From assembly GCF_014196525.1 (NCBI RefSeq), contig NZ_JACIDX010000012.1, positions 1-64,000 on the forward strand: 64,000 nt of DNA, read 5' to 3'. Origin of the DNA: Novosphingobium sediminicola. Its GTDB lineage: Bacteria; Pseudomonadota; Alphaproteobacteria; Sphingomonadales; Sphingomonadaceae. The notes beneath the pieces are model-generated. The model was not told where the DNA came from. It saw only the letters and a program-made list of their open reading frames with translations, and did no database searches. A program made the position numbers and the translations under genes. Shown one piece after another: positions 54,871-63,452 of the stretch; within the stretch, counting starts at the first letter, position 1; every line of letters begins with the position of its first letter.

Positions 54871-55517
54871 ACCTTCGCCTCCTGAGCAGCCGCCTGCGCC
54901 GCCGCGATCAGCGCATGATCGATGGCCTTGGCCTCGACATAGCTGGTCCGTTGCGTCAGGCGTTCACCATAGGCGACAAATTCAGGCAATTCGGGCAAGG
55001 TCTTGAACATCGTGCCCCACAAAACATGGCTGCCCACATAGACATCGGCCATGGTGAAGCGATCGCCGCACACATAATCGCCCCCGCGCAAATGCGCCGC
55101 CAGCGTGTCCACCACCAGATCATAGCAGCCAAAGCCGACGCTGACCCGCTGGCGCTCGTTCGGTTCAAACCCCATGGAACGCGCGGTGATCGCCTGTTCC
55201 AGCGGCCCTGCGGCAAAGAACATCCAGCGGTAATAGGCCGCCCGTTCCCGCGCGGTGGGGGCCAGCGCCCCGCCGCTCTCTGTCTCGGCCAGATAGGCGC
55301 AGATGGCCGATGTCTCGGCAATCGGATAATCGCCATCCGAGGTATGATGTACCAAGGTCGGCAATTTGCCCAAGCCATTAGCCGCCAGCAGAGCCGCCGT
55401 TTTGGGCGCGCCATATTCTACGATCACCTGTTCGTAATCGGCCCCGACCTCATGCAATGCCCATCGCGCGATTTGCCCGCGCGACATTGGATTGGTGAAA
55501 AACGTATAGCTGGCCAT
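54867..55517 (-). CDS. Glutathione S-transferase (B)
   Basis: A 216-residue GST. The N terminus SYTFFTNPMSRGQIARWALH with Ser in NPMSRGQI suggests a Ser-type active site, and GLGKLPTLVHHTSDGDYPIA carries the cis-Pro and binding loop. The C-terminal domain contains YVCGDRFTMADVYVGSHVLW, the N-capping box. It is first of the GST-VOC-GST-SRPBCC unit. There is a 52-bp gap to the next upstream gene on the same strand. Confidence 0.92.
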   Translation of the reverse strand: MASYTFFTNPMSRGQIARWALHEVGADYEQVIVEYGAPKTAALLAANGLGKLPTLVHHTSDGDYPIAETSAICAYLAETESGGALAPTARERAAYYRWMFFAAGPLEQAITARSMGFEPNERQRVSVGFGCYDLVVDTLAAHLRGGDYVCGDRFTMADVYVGSHVLWGTMFKTLPELPEFVAYGERLTQRTSYVEAKAIDHALIAAAQAAAQEAKV

Positions 55518-55569
55518 GACGCATCCTCACGAGAACATTGATGGAACAATATCGCGAATGGCGCCCCGT

Positions 55570-56355
55570 TCAAACCAGTTTCTGGCCCACAATGGCAAAA
55601 GCCGCGCCTTGCGGGTCCAGCGCGTTGATAATCCAGTCTCCACCGGGAACTTCGACCGGCCCGTGCAGCACATTGGCCCCGCCCGCGAGCGCCGCCTGAT
55701 GCGCGGCCTCGAAATCACCCGCGCGGATATAATGGTTCCACCCGCCCATCGGCACATGGGGCGGCTTGGGCATTATTGCGCCGATGGTCACGCCATTATG
55801 GCTAAGGAACTGATAGGTGCCATAGCTGCCCATATCCATCGATCCGGCAGGCTCCCACCCGAAGACCTCGGTATAGAAGGCCAGCGCTGCGTCGAAATCG
55901 CCGGTGTACAATTCGTTCCAGCCCACGCTCTGCGCCTCGGTGGGGGAATAGGCGACCGAAGGGGCGGCATCAGGTCCCGGATTGGGCTGCATCAAATAGA
56001 AGCTGGCGCCCCACGGGTCCATGACCATGGCAAAGCTGCCCTCGGCAATGTCCATGCGCGGCATCAGCGCCCGCCCGCCGCGCGTGATCACCTGCGCCAG
56101 GGTGGCGTCCAGATCATCGGTGCCGATATAGCCGACCCACATCGGATGCGCGCCCTGCGCCAGCATATCCTCGGAAAGCGGCAACACCCCGCCGACCTGA
56201 CGCCCATCGGTGCGGGCGATATGGCCATAGAACAGCGGCGGCTCGGCCCCCGGCGTGATGGTCCAGCCGACGGTGGATTCATAGAAGGTCTTGGCCCCGG
56301 CCGCGTCCTTGGTCATCAGCTCGTACCAAATCCAGCTTCCCAGCAGCTTACCCAT
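55570..56355 (-). CDS. Two-domain VOC protein
   Basis: A 261-residue protein with two VOC modules, about residues 1-125 (GSWIWYELMTKDAAGAKTFY) and 135-261 (GWNELYTGDFDAALAFYTEV). This is the CFP30B-like group often called glyoxalase/bleomycin-resistance proteins; the activity is not established. GGGAGAG lies before ATG 56355. It is divergent from the HxlR regulator 67 bp away, which likely controls it. It may be the first gene of a longer unit running through the GST genes. Confidence 0.9.
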   Translation of the reverse strand: MGKLLGSWIWYELMTKDAAGAKTFYESTVGWTITPGAEPPLFYGHIARTDGRQVGGVLPLSEDMLAQGAHPMWVGYIGTDDLDATLAQVITRGGRALMPRMDIAEGSFAMVMDPWGASFYLMQPNPGPDAAPSVAYSPTEAQSVGWNELYTGDFDAALAFYTEVFGWEPAGSMDMGSYGTYQFLSHNGVTIGAIMPKPPHVPMGGWNHYIRAGDFEAAHQAALAGGANVLHGPVEVPGGDWIINALDPQGAAFAIVGQKLV

Positions 56356-56404
56356 GTCGCTCTCCCAAACTTCATGCGATTCGTATCGACAGAGCGTGGC
56401 ACTG

Positions 56405-56423
56405 TGGTTACAAATTACAACCA
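56405..56423. promoter_or_regulatory. Probable HxlR operator
   Basis: A dyad TGGTT-N9-AACCA lies in the gap between the VOC gene and the HxlR gene and ends at the HxlR start codon. Its AT-rich centre and position suit a site through which the HxlR protein represses both genes. Confidence 0.45.
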
Positions 56424-57073
56424 TGAAGTTGGAAAAAGTAACTGAACTCCATGGGCGCTGGTATGGCGATGCCTGCGGGGCGGCGTTTGGCATGGAATTG
56501 CTGGGCGAACGTTGGGCCGGGCTGGTGCTGCGCGAACTGATGCTGGGGGCGCGGCGGTTCACCGATCTGCGCTTTGCCCTGCCGGGGATCAGCGCTCGCG
56601 TTTTGACCGAGCGATTGAACGGGCTGGAGGCGGCGGGCCTCGTCCGACGCGAGGAGGAGCGGCTCTATGGCCTGACGCCTTGGGGGCAGGCGGCCGAGCC
56701 GGTGCTGCTGGCCATGTGCCGCTGGGCGCTGATGTCGCCGGATCGGGATATGGCGCTGGCGATTTCGCCGGTGGCGCTGATGCTTTCGCTGCGCGCGCTG
56801 ATCGTGGCGGAGAAGGCGGCGGAGGTGGACATGACCTGCGCCATCATCATCGCGCGGGAGAGCTTTTCGCTTCAGATCCGCAAGGGCGCGTTGACCATCG
56901 CGCGGGGCGGGGCAGGGGGCGATTTCACCCTGACCGCCCCGAACACCGCGCCGCTTAAACGCTTTATCTATGGCAAGGCGCCGCTGGCGACCTTGCCCGA
57001 TGTGGCGCTGGCGGGCGATGCCTATGCGGCCATGATGTTCGCCCGCTGCTTTGCGCTTCCTGACACTATTTAG
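56423..57073 (+). CDS. HxlR family transcriptional regulator
   Basis: A 216-residue regulator. The HxlR winged helix is at about residues 8-98 (DACGAAFGMELLGERWAGLV, LRELMLGARRFTDLRFALPG, ISARVLTERLNGLEAAGLVR). The C-terminal half resembles an SCP2-like sterol-carrier domain (SFSLQIRKGALTIARGG), a common partner in this subgroup that may bind the inducer. It overlaps the operator-like dyad at its start and probably represses the divergent VOC gene and the GSTs behind it. Confidence 0.9.
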   Translation: MKLEKVTELHGRWYGDACGAAFGMELLGERWAGLVLRELMLGARRFTDLRFALPGISARVLTERLNGLEAAGLVRREEERLYGLTPWGQAAEPVLLAMCRWALMSPDRDMALAISPVALMLSLRALIVAEKAAEVDMTCAIIIARESFSLQIRKGALTIARGGAGGDFTLTAPNTAPLKRFIYGKAPLATLPDVALAGDAYAAMMFARCFALPDTI

Positions 57074-57085
57074 GCCGGAGACCGT

Positions 57086-57730
57086 TTAGGCCAGTCCTGC
57101 GGCCTTGGCCTGCCCGATCTCCATCGCGGCCACGCTTTGCCATGCCGGGCGGGCGGTCACGCGGTCATACCACGCCGCAATCGCCGGAAAGCGCGCCGGG
57201 TCCAGCCCTGCATCAATATATTCGGCCGTGCGCAGCAGGCTGGCCACGGCCACATCGCCCAGCGAAAATTCCCCCGCCAGCCAGCCCTCGGCGGGCGTCA
57301 CGCCCTCCAGATAGGTCAGCACCTCGTTGAATTTTGCGATCGCGGCCAGCGCCGCCTCTTCATCCCCCGCCACGCCGCGCAGCCGGGGCAGGACGAAGCG
57401 GTTGAAGATCGCCGGGCCAAGCGCGGGCACCATGATCGTATCGGCCAGTTCCTCGAACCACACGGCGCGGCCGCGCGCACGCGCCTCGGCCGGATAGATC
57501 GGCGCATCGGGGGCCAGCGCGTCGAAATAGGCGCAGATAGCGGTGGAATCGCAAAGCCGGTAATCGCCGTCCTTGATCGCGGGGATTTTGCGAAACGGGC
57601 TGGCGGCCAGAAAATCGTCGCAAGGATCGGCAAAGCTGAAGGGCGGCATGTCGAGCGCGAGGCCCTTTTCCGCCGCGACCACAGCCACTTTGCGCACGAA
57701 AGGCGAAAACAGGGCGCCGAACAGTTCCAT
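57086..57730 (-). CDS. Glutathione S-transferase (C)
   Basis: A 214-residue GST. MELFGALFSPFVRKVAVVAA has the active Ser/Phe region, and SPFRKIPAIKDGDYRLCDST is the cis-Pro and binding segment. FSLGDVAVASLLRTAEY in the C-terminal domain is the N-cap box. GGGGAGA lies 10 bases before ATG 57730. It is convergent to the HxlR gene and divergent from cobS, so it is probably its own unit. Substrate unknown. Confidence 0.92.
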   Translation of the reverse strand: MELFGALFSPFVRKVAVVAAEKGLALDMPPFSFADPCDDFLAASPFRKIPAIKDGDYRLCDSTAICAYFDALAPDAPIYPAEARARGRAVWFEELADTIMVPALGPAIFNRFVLPRLRGVAGDEEAALAAIAKFNEVLTYLEGVTPAEGWLAGEFSLGDVAVASLLRTAEYIDAGLDPARFPAIAAWYDRVTARPAWQSVAAMEIGQAKAAGLA

Positions 57731-57818
57731 AATATTTTCTCTCCCCAAGGTGAATCTGGTTTCCAAACCCTGCAAACATATTGCAGCCGCGAGAAGCAGC
57801 GGCTAGCAGTTTCGCGCG

Positions 57819-58811
57819 ATGACCGAGATTCAGAACATTCAGCCCGACAGCCGCTCGACCACGATCCTGAGCGCCCCCGACATCACCGTTGATGTGCGCG
57901 AGGTGTTCGGCATTGATATCGACATGAAAGTCCCCGCCTTTTCGGTGGCGGACGAACGCGTGCCCGACCGCGACGACACCTATGTGTTCGACCCGGATAC
58001 CACGTTGGCGATCCTTGCCGGTTTTGCCTATAACCGCCGCGTGATGGTTCAGGGCTATCACGGCACGGGCAAATCGACCCATATCGAGCAGGTGGCCGCG
58101 CGTCTGAACTGGCCCTGCATCCGCATTAACCTTGACGCGCATATCAGCCGTATCGACCTGATCGGGCGCGATGCCATCGTTCTGAAGGATGGCAAACAGG
58201 TCACCGAATTCCGCGAAGGCCTGTTGCCTTGGGCGCTGCAGACGCCGACCGCGCTGGTGTTCGACGAATATGACGCGGGCCGCCCCGACGTGATGTTCGT
58301 GATCCAGCGCGTGCTGGAAACCGAGGGCAAGCTGACCCTGCTGGACCAGAACCGCGTGATCCGCCCGTCCAAGTGGTTCCGCCTGTTTGCCACCGCCAAC
58401 ACGGTGGGCCTTGGCGATACGTCGGGTCTCTATCACGGCACGCAGGCGATCAATCAGGGTCAGATGGACCGCTGGAACATGGTCGTGGCGCTGAACTATC
58501 TGCCCCATGCCACCGAAACCGGCATCGTCCACAAGAAGGTGCCCGGCCTGCCCGAACGCACCATCGCCGACATGGTGCGCGTGGCCGACCTGACCCGTGC
58601 AGGGTTCATCAATGGCGATATTTCGACCGTGATGAGCCCCCGCGCCGTCATCACCTGGGCGCAGAATACTGAAATCTTCAAGGACGCCGGTTTCGCCTTC
58701 CGCCTCTCGTTCCTCAACAAGTGTGATGAGACCGAGCGCGTGCTGGTGGCTGAGTATTATCAGCGCGTGTTTGGGACGGATCTGCCCGAGAGCGTGGTGG
58801 CGCGGGCTTGA
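57819..58811 (+). CDS. cobS: Cobaltochelatase AAA+ subunit CobS
   Basis: A 330-residue AAA+ ATPase that with CobT powers cobalt insertion by CobN in aerobic cobalamin synthesis. Walker A is GYHGTGKST near residues 79-87, Walker [11 protein letters not shown] near 146-155, and sensor/arginine-finger segments are [13 protein letters not shown] and NYLPHATE. The CobS N terminus ([20 protein letters not shown]) is standard. No cobT follows; instead the three-hairpin element and the convergent truA gene lie downstream. In sphingomonads cobT may lie elsewhere, or the protein may serve another AAA+/VWA pair. Confidence 0.94.
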   Translation: MTEIQNIQPDSRSTTILSAPDITVDVREVFGIDIDMKVPAFSVADERVPDRDDTYVFDPDTTLAILAGFAYNRRVMVQGYHGTGKSTHIEQVAARLNWPCIRINLDAHISRIDLIGRDAIVLKDGKQVTEFREGLLPWALQTPTALVFDEYDAGRPDVMFVIQRVLETEGKLTLLDQNRVIRPSKWFRLFATANTVGLGDTSGLYHGTQAINQGQMDRWNMVVALNYLPHATETGIVHKKVPGLPERTIADMVRVADLTRAGFINGDISTVMSPRAVITWAQNTEIFKDAGFAFRLSFLNKCDETERVLVAEYYQRVFGTDLPESVVARA

Positions 58812-58827
58812 TTTAAAGAGAGGTTTT

Positions 58828-59049
58828 GCCTCCGGCGGGCAAAGGGACTTGGTCCCTTTGCAATCCTGTTAATGGGGTTGCGCTTTGGTCCCGTGATTGT
58901 GTGATGATGTTTAAAGCCTGCGGCGCGGGAAGCTTGGCTCTCGAAAGCGCCGCAGGCTTTATTGTTGATACGCCGCGTCCGACACCTGACGTGGAACGTT
59001 TGGCGCGACAAAGACAGTAACGGGAGCGCGAGGGTCTAGACCCTCGCAT
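58828..59049. repeat. Dispersed three-hairpin element, copy 2
   Basis: A 222-bp copy of the element at 41540-41752. The stems are at 58839-58861 (GCAAAGGGAC/GTCCCTTTGC), 58913-58960 (AAAGCCTGCGGCGC/GCGCCGCAGGCTTT with a 20-base loop) and 59028-59047 (GCGAGGGTCTAGACCCTCGC). Loops and linkers differ from copy 1 while stems are identical. It lies between convergent cobS and truA. Confidence 0.9.
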
Positions 59050-59052
59050 TAT

Positions 59053-59799
59053 TTATTCCCCCGGATAAACCGCCCGGTTGAAAAACAACCCATCGGGCGG
59101 CGCGTTCACCGGCAAAGCCTGCCGATCCCGCGCCTCCAGCGCTTCGCGCACCCGCTCCACCGACCAGCGGCCCAGCCCGACCACCGACAGCGCCCCCACC
59201 ATCGAGCGCACCTGATGGTGGAGATAGGAGCGCGCGGCGGTTTCGATAATCACCTGATCGCCCTGCCGCCGCACGGAGAGGCTGTCGAGCGTCTTGAGCG
59301 CCGAGGCCGACTGGCAATGGACCGAGCGGAAGGTGGTGAAATCGTGGTGACCCACCAGCGCTTGGGCCGCCTCATGCATCGCCTCGGCATCGAGCGGTTT
59401 GTTCACCTGCCATGCGTGGTGCAGGCCGATGGTCAGCGGCGCGCGGCGGTTGACGATGCGATAGATATAGCTGCGCCCGACGCAGGAAAAGCGCGCATGC
59501 CAATCGTCCGCCACCATGCGGCAATCCAGCACCGCGATGGGATTGGGGCGCAGATGGTAATTCATCGCCTCCATCAGGCGGAAGGGGGCGATGTCCTTTT
59601 GGATATCGACATGGGCGCGCATGAACAGCGCGTGGACCCCGGCATCGGTGCGCCCGGCGGCGAACATGATCGCCTGTTCGCCGGTGACACGCTGGATCGC
59701 TTCTTCCACGGCCTGTTGCACGGATGGGCCATGGGCTTGGCGTTGCAGGCCCATGAAGGGTGTGCCGTCAAATTCCAGTGTGAAGGCAAAGCGTGTCAT
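59053..59799 (-). CDS. truA: tRNA pseudouridine synthase A
   Basis: A 248-residue TruA that makes pseudouridine at positions 38-40 of the anticodon arm. The catalytic Asp lies in [13 protein letters not shown] near residue 51. [20 protein letters not shown] at the N terminus and [20 protein letters not shown] at the C terminus are family motifs. Its start overlaps the fmt stop by 4 bp (ATGA), so fmt-truA is one operon. The 3' end meets the three-hairpin element 3 bp past its stop. Confidence 0.96.
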   Translation of the reverse strand: MTRFAFTLEFDGTPFMGLQRQAHGPSVQQAVEEAIQRVTGEQAIMFAAGRTDAGVHALFMRAHVDIQKDIAPFRLMEAMNYHLRPNPIAVLDCRMVADDWHARFSCVGRSYIYRIVNRRAPLTIGLHHAWQVNKPLDAEAMHEAAQALVGHHDFTTFRSVHCQSASALKTLDSLSVRRQGDQVIIETAARSYLHHQVRSMVGALSVVGLGRWSVERVREALEARDRQALPVNAPPDGLFFNRAVYPGE

Positions 59800-60704
59800 G
59801 AAAGGCGGGTCCCGGCGGGGATGGGGCGCCCGCGCAGCAGGTCGGCCACGGCCATGGCCGGTTTGCCCGCGCGCTGGATGGTGCTCACCCTGATCGCGCC
59901 CGCGCCGCAGGCGATGGTCAGTGTGTCGTCGAGGGTCACGCCCGGATCGCCCGCGCCCTCGGCCAGATCAGCTGAGATCACCTTGTAACGCTCGCCTTCA
60001 AGTTCGAAGAATGCGCCCGGTGCGGGCATGAAGGCGCGGATCTGGCGTAGCACCTGCTCGGCATCAGCGGTGAAATCCAGCCGCGCCTCGGCCTTGTCGA
60101 TCTTGTGAGCATAGGTGATGCCTTCATCGGGCTGAGCCTGCGCTGGATAGGCTGACAGATCGCCCAGCACCTGAACGATCAGCCGCGCGCCCATTTGCGC
60201 CAGTTCTGCGGTCAGCTCGCCGGTGGTCTTGGCGGCAATGTCGGTGCGCCCTTCCAGCCGCACCGGGCCGGTGTCCAGCCCCGCCTCCATCTGCATGATG
60301 CCAACGCCGGTTTCCGCATCGCCTGCCAAAATCGCCCGCTGAACCGGGGCGGCCCCGCGCCAGCGCGGCAAGAGCGAGCCATGCAGATTGAGGCAGCCAT
60401 GCATGGGCGCGGCCAGAACCGCACGCGGCAGGATCAGCCCATAGGCGGCCACCACCGCGACATCAGCGTTCAGCGCGGCAAATTCGGCCTGCTCCTGCGC
60501 GCCTTTCAGCGATACCGGATGGCGCACCTCGATCCCCAGTTCCGCCGCGCGCTTATGCACCGGGCTGGGCGTCAGTTCGCGCCCGCGACGGCCGCCGGGG
60601 CGAGGGGGCTGGCTATAGGCGGCCACCACATCGTGGCCCGCAGCCACCAAAGCCTCCAGCGCCGGAACGGCAAATTCGGGCGTGCCCATATAGATGATGC
60701 GCAT
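59796..60704 (-). CDS. fmt: Methionyl-tRNA formyltransferase
   Basis: A 302-residue Fmt that formylates initiator Met-tRNA from 10-formyl-tetrahydrofolate. It starts [20 protein letters not shown]. The catalytic region [20 protein letters not shown] (Asn/His) is intact, and [18 protein letters not shown] follows. A C-terminal OB-fold domain begins near residue 205. It is divergent from recR. The def gene, often beside fmt, lies here 700 bp away on the other strand behind recR. Confidence 0.97.
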   Translation of the reverse strand: MRIIYMGTPEFAVPALEALVAAGHDVVAAYSQPPRPGGRRGRELTPSPVHKRAAELGIEVRHPVSLKGAQEQAEFAALNADVAVVAAYGLILPRAVLAAPMHGCLNLHGSLLPRWRGAAPVQRAILAGDAETGVGIMQMEAGLDTGPVRLEGRTDIAAKTTGELTAELAQMGARLIVQVLGDLSAYPAQAQPDEGITYAHKIDKAEARLDFTADAEQVLRQIRAFMPAPGAFFELEGERYKVISADLAEGAGDPGVTLDDTLTIACGAGAIRVSTIQRAGKPAMAVADLLRGRPIPAGTRLS

Positions 60705-60757
60705 AAGTCACTTTCCGGCTCTTTGCCTTTGCTCTGCGCCGCCCTATCTGGAGGCGC

Positions 60758-61354
60758 ATGGCATCGCAAGAGATCGAGACACTGGCGCAGGTTTTGGCGC
60801 GCCTGCCGGGGCTGGGGCCGCGTTCGGCGCGGCGGGCTGTGTTGTGGCTGATTAAGCGGCGCGACACTTCGCTGGGGCAATTGCGCGATGCGTTGGAGGT
60901 GTTGCAGGACCGGCTGGTGGAATGCACCACCTGCGGCAATGTGGACACGACGAATCCTTGCGCGATCTGTGCCGATCCGAGGCGCGATGCGCGCTCGATC
61001 TGCGTGGTCGAGGATGTGGCCGATCTTTGGGCGCTGGATCGGGCGCGGCTGTTTACGGGGCGCTATCATGTGCTGGGCGGGCGGCTGTCGGCTTTGGATG
61101 GGGTGCGGCCTGAGGATCTGTCGATTGCGCCTTTGATCGATCGCGTGGGCGCGGGCGGGATTGATGAGGTAGTGCTGGCCATGAACGCCACGTTGGAGGG
61201 GCAGACCACCGCGCATTACATTGCCGAGCGTTTGGAAGGGATGCCGGTGCGCGTGACGCAATTGGCGCATGGCCTGCCGGTGGGGGGCGAACTGGACTAT
61301 CTGGACGAGGGGACTTTGGCGCAGGCGCTCCGGGCGAGACGCCCGGTTTCCTGA
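60758..61354 (+). CDS. recR: Recombination protein RecR
   Basis: A 198-residue RecR used with RecF/RecO to load RecA at gaps. The N-terminal helix-hairpin-helix is [18 protein letters not shown], the four-Cys zinc motif is [16 protein letters not shown], and a Toprim domain ([20 protein letters not shown]) and Walker-like C terminus ([19 protein letters not shown]) follow. It begins at ATG 60758. The dnaX-ybaB genes that usually precede it are absent here. It is followed by def after 61 bp. Confidence 0.96.
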   Translation: MASQEIETLAQVLARLPGLGPRSARRAVLWLIKRRDTSLGQLRDALEVLQDRLVECTTCGNVDTTNPCAICADPRRDARSICVVEDVADLWALDRARLFTGRYHVLGGRLSALDGVRPEDLSIAPLIDRVGAGGIDEVVLAMNATLEGQTTAHYIAERLEGMPVRVTQLAHGLPVGGELDYLDEGTLAQALRARRPVS

Positions 61355-61415
61355 CGATTACAGAAATCGGACACTGTGCCTTGCGCGCGGGGCAGGGTGC
61401 GATTATCTGGCTCTC

Positions 61416-61985
61416 ATGGCTATCCGACCGATCCTCGAAGCGCCCGATGCGCGCCTGAAGCAGATTTCTGCCCCCGTCACCGTGTTCGATGATGAGCTCA
61501 AAACGCTCGTCGCCGATATGTATGAGACGATGTATGATGCGCCGGGCATCGGCCTTGCCGCGATCCAGGTGGGCGTGCCGCTGCGCGTGGTGGTGGTCGA
61601 TCTTCAGCCCGACGATCCCGATGCCGAGCCTGAAGTCTGCACCTCGCATGGCGGGCATGAGCATACGCATCAGCCGGTGAAGCGCGAGCCGCGCACCTTC
61701 ATCAACCCGGAAATCCTTGATCCTTCCGAAGAACATTCGGTCTATCAGGAGGGCTGCCTGTCGGTCCCCGATATTTATGCCGAGGTTGAGCGCCCCGCCA
61801 CCTGCCGCCTGCGCTGGCAGGATCTGGACGGCACCGTGCATGAGGAAGCGATGGAGGGGCTGATGGCCACCTGCATCCAGCATGAGATTGACCACCTCGA
61901 AGGCATCCTGTTTATCGACCACCTTTCGCGGCTGAAGCGCAATATGGCGCTCAAGAAGCTGGAAAAGGCGCGCAAGCTGGCTTGA
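61416..61985 (+). CDS. def: Peptide deformylase with His/Cys-rich insert
   Basis: A 189-residue metal-dependent deformylase that removes the N-formyl group from new proteins. All three motifs are intact: GIGLAAIQVG, EGCLSVP (metal Cys) and HEIDH (two metal His and catalytic Glu). Residues about 67-93, between the first two motifs, form an insertion containing CTSHGGHEHTHQP, which may bind metal or be a flexible loop; it is absent from the E. coli enzyme. ATG 61416 is used; further upstream the frame runs into recR. Confidence 0.95.
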   Translation: MAIRPILEAPDARLKQISAPVTVFDDELKTLVADMYETMYDAPGIGLAAIQVGVPLRVVVVDLQPDDPDAEPEVCTSHGGHEHTHQPVKREPRTFINPEILDPSEEHSVYQEGCLSVPDIYAEVERPATCRLRWQDLDGTVHEEAMEGLMATCIQHEIDHLEGILFIDHLSRLKRNMALKKLEKARKLA

Positions 61986-62037
61986 TTCGGGGACGATTGC
62001 CCTCTAAGTTCACGGTTCGTTCTGACTGGAGTGGGCC

Positions 62038-63441
62038 GTGGATTCTGCCTTGTTTGTGATTGTTGCTTTGGTGGTCGGGCTGGGGCTGGGCTGGTTTTTC
62101 GGCCAGCGCCCTGTGGCCGAATCGCAGGCAAGGCTGGTCGAGCGCGAAAAGGCTTTCGCCGAACTGGACGAGCGTTTCCGCCGTGCGATCACCGATCTGG
62201 CGGGGGCCAGCGAACGGGCGATGCGGGCCGATGGGCTGGCGCAGGCGCTGGAAGATGCGCGCGCCGATATGCTGCGCGCCCAGCGCGATCTGGCCACCCT
62301 GCGCGCGCAGGCCGAGCATTTCGAAGAACAAAAGCGCCTGCTGATCGAATCGCAGGAGCAATTGCGCCGTGAGTTTGAACTGGCTGGCGCGCGCGTGCTG
62401 GAGCGGGCGCAGGAGGCGTTTCTGTCCCGCGCCGAGGCCCGCTTTACCCAGAGCGAGGAAAAGCAGGCCGAGCGGATCAATTCCGTGCTGGCTCCGGTTG
62501 GCGCGCGTCTGAAAGCCTATGAGGATCAGGTGAGCGCACTGGAAAAGGGGCGCGTCGATGCCTTTGGGCAGTTGACGGGCCTGATCCAGTCGATCCGCGA
62601 TGGGCAGGAGAAGGTGCGCGAGGAAGCGGCGCGTCTGGGCAATGCGTTGACCAATGCGCCCAAGGCGCGCGGGCGCTGGGGCGAGCAGGCTTTGCGCAAC
62701 GTGCTTGAGCAATGCGGCCTTTCCGAGCATACCGATTTTGTGACCGAACATTCGATCGACACCGAGGAAGGGCGGCTGCGCCCCGATGCGATCGTTTCGA
62801 TTCCGGGGCAGAAAAAGTTGGTGATCGACGCCAAGGTTTCGCTCAACGCCTATCAGGAGGCCTTTGAGGCCAGCGACGAGGGCGCGCGCGACATCGCGCT
62901 GGCCCGCCATGTTGCCAGTATGCGCGGCCATGTGCAGACGCTGGCGACCAAGTCCTATCAGAGCCAGTTTGCCGAGGCGCCCGATTATGTGGTGATGTTT
63001 GTGCCGGGTGAGCATTTTGTCGCGGCGGCGATGGAAAAGGATCCGGAACTTTGGGATTTTGCATTCCGTAACAGGGTCTTGCTGGCCACACCTACCAATC
63101 TGGTGGCGATTGCGCGCACGGTGGCGATGGTATGGAAACAGGATATGCTGGCGCAGGAGGCGCGTGAGATCGGACGTCTGGGTGGCGAATTGTATGATCG
63201 GCTTGCCGTGGCGGGCGATCACCTCAAGCGCGTGGGCGGCGGTCTGACCAGCGCGGTGGACAATTACAACAAGTTCGTCGGCAGCTTTGAACGCAATGTC
63301 ATGGCCAGCGGGCGCCGCCTGCGCGACAAGGGCATCGAAATCGGCAAGCGCGAGATCGAAGATGTCGCGCTGGTTGAAAGCCAGCCGCGCCATGGCGATG
63401 TGACTGAGCCCTCGGCGCTGCCTTGGCCGGATGGAGAGTAA
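62038..63441 (+). CDS. rmuC: DNA recombination protein RmuC
   Basis: A 467-residue RmuC-family protein. GTG at 62038 follows GGAG. One N-terminal membrane helix (ALFVIVALVVGLGLGWFFGQ) anchors a long coiled coil (about 25-200). Then comes the RmuC PD-(D/E)XK-like domain (RLRPDAIVSIPGQKKLVIDA, with VSLNAYQEAFEASDEGAR). RmuC limits inversions at short inverted repeats and is linked to mobile-DNA control. It is 52 bp downstream of def and ends convergent to the TrmH-family gene. Confidence 0.93.
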   Translation: MDSALFVIVALVVGLGLGWFFGQRPVAESQARLVEREKAFAELDERFRRAITDLAGASERAMRADGLAQALEDARADMLRAQRDLATLRAQAEHFEEQKRLLIESQEQLRREFELAGARVLERAQEAFLSRAEARFTQSEEKQAERINSVLAPVGARLKAYEDQVSALEKGRVDAFGQLTGLIQSIRDGQEKVREEAARLGNALTNAPKARGRWGEQALRNVLEQCGLSEHTDFVTEHSIDTEEGRLRPDAIVSIPGQKKLVIDAKVSLNAYQEAFEASDEGARDIALARHVASMRGHVQTLATKSYQSQFAEAPDYVVMFVPGEHFVAAAMEKDPELWDFAFRNRVLLATPTNLVAIARTVAMVWKQDMLAQEAREIGRLGGELYDRLAVAGDHLKRVGGGLTSAVDNYNKFVGSFERNVMASGRRLRDKGIEIGKREIEDVALVESQPRHGDVTEPSALPWPDGE

Positions 63442-63452
63442 GGGGAGGGGGA

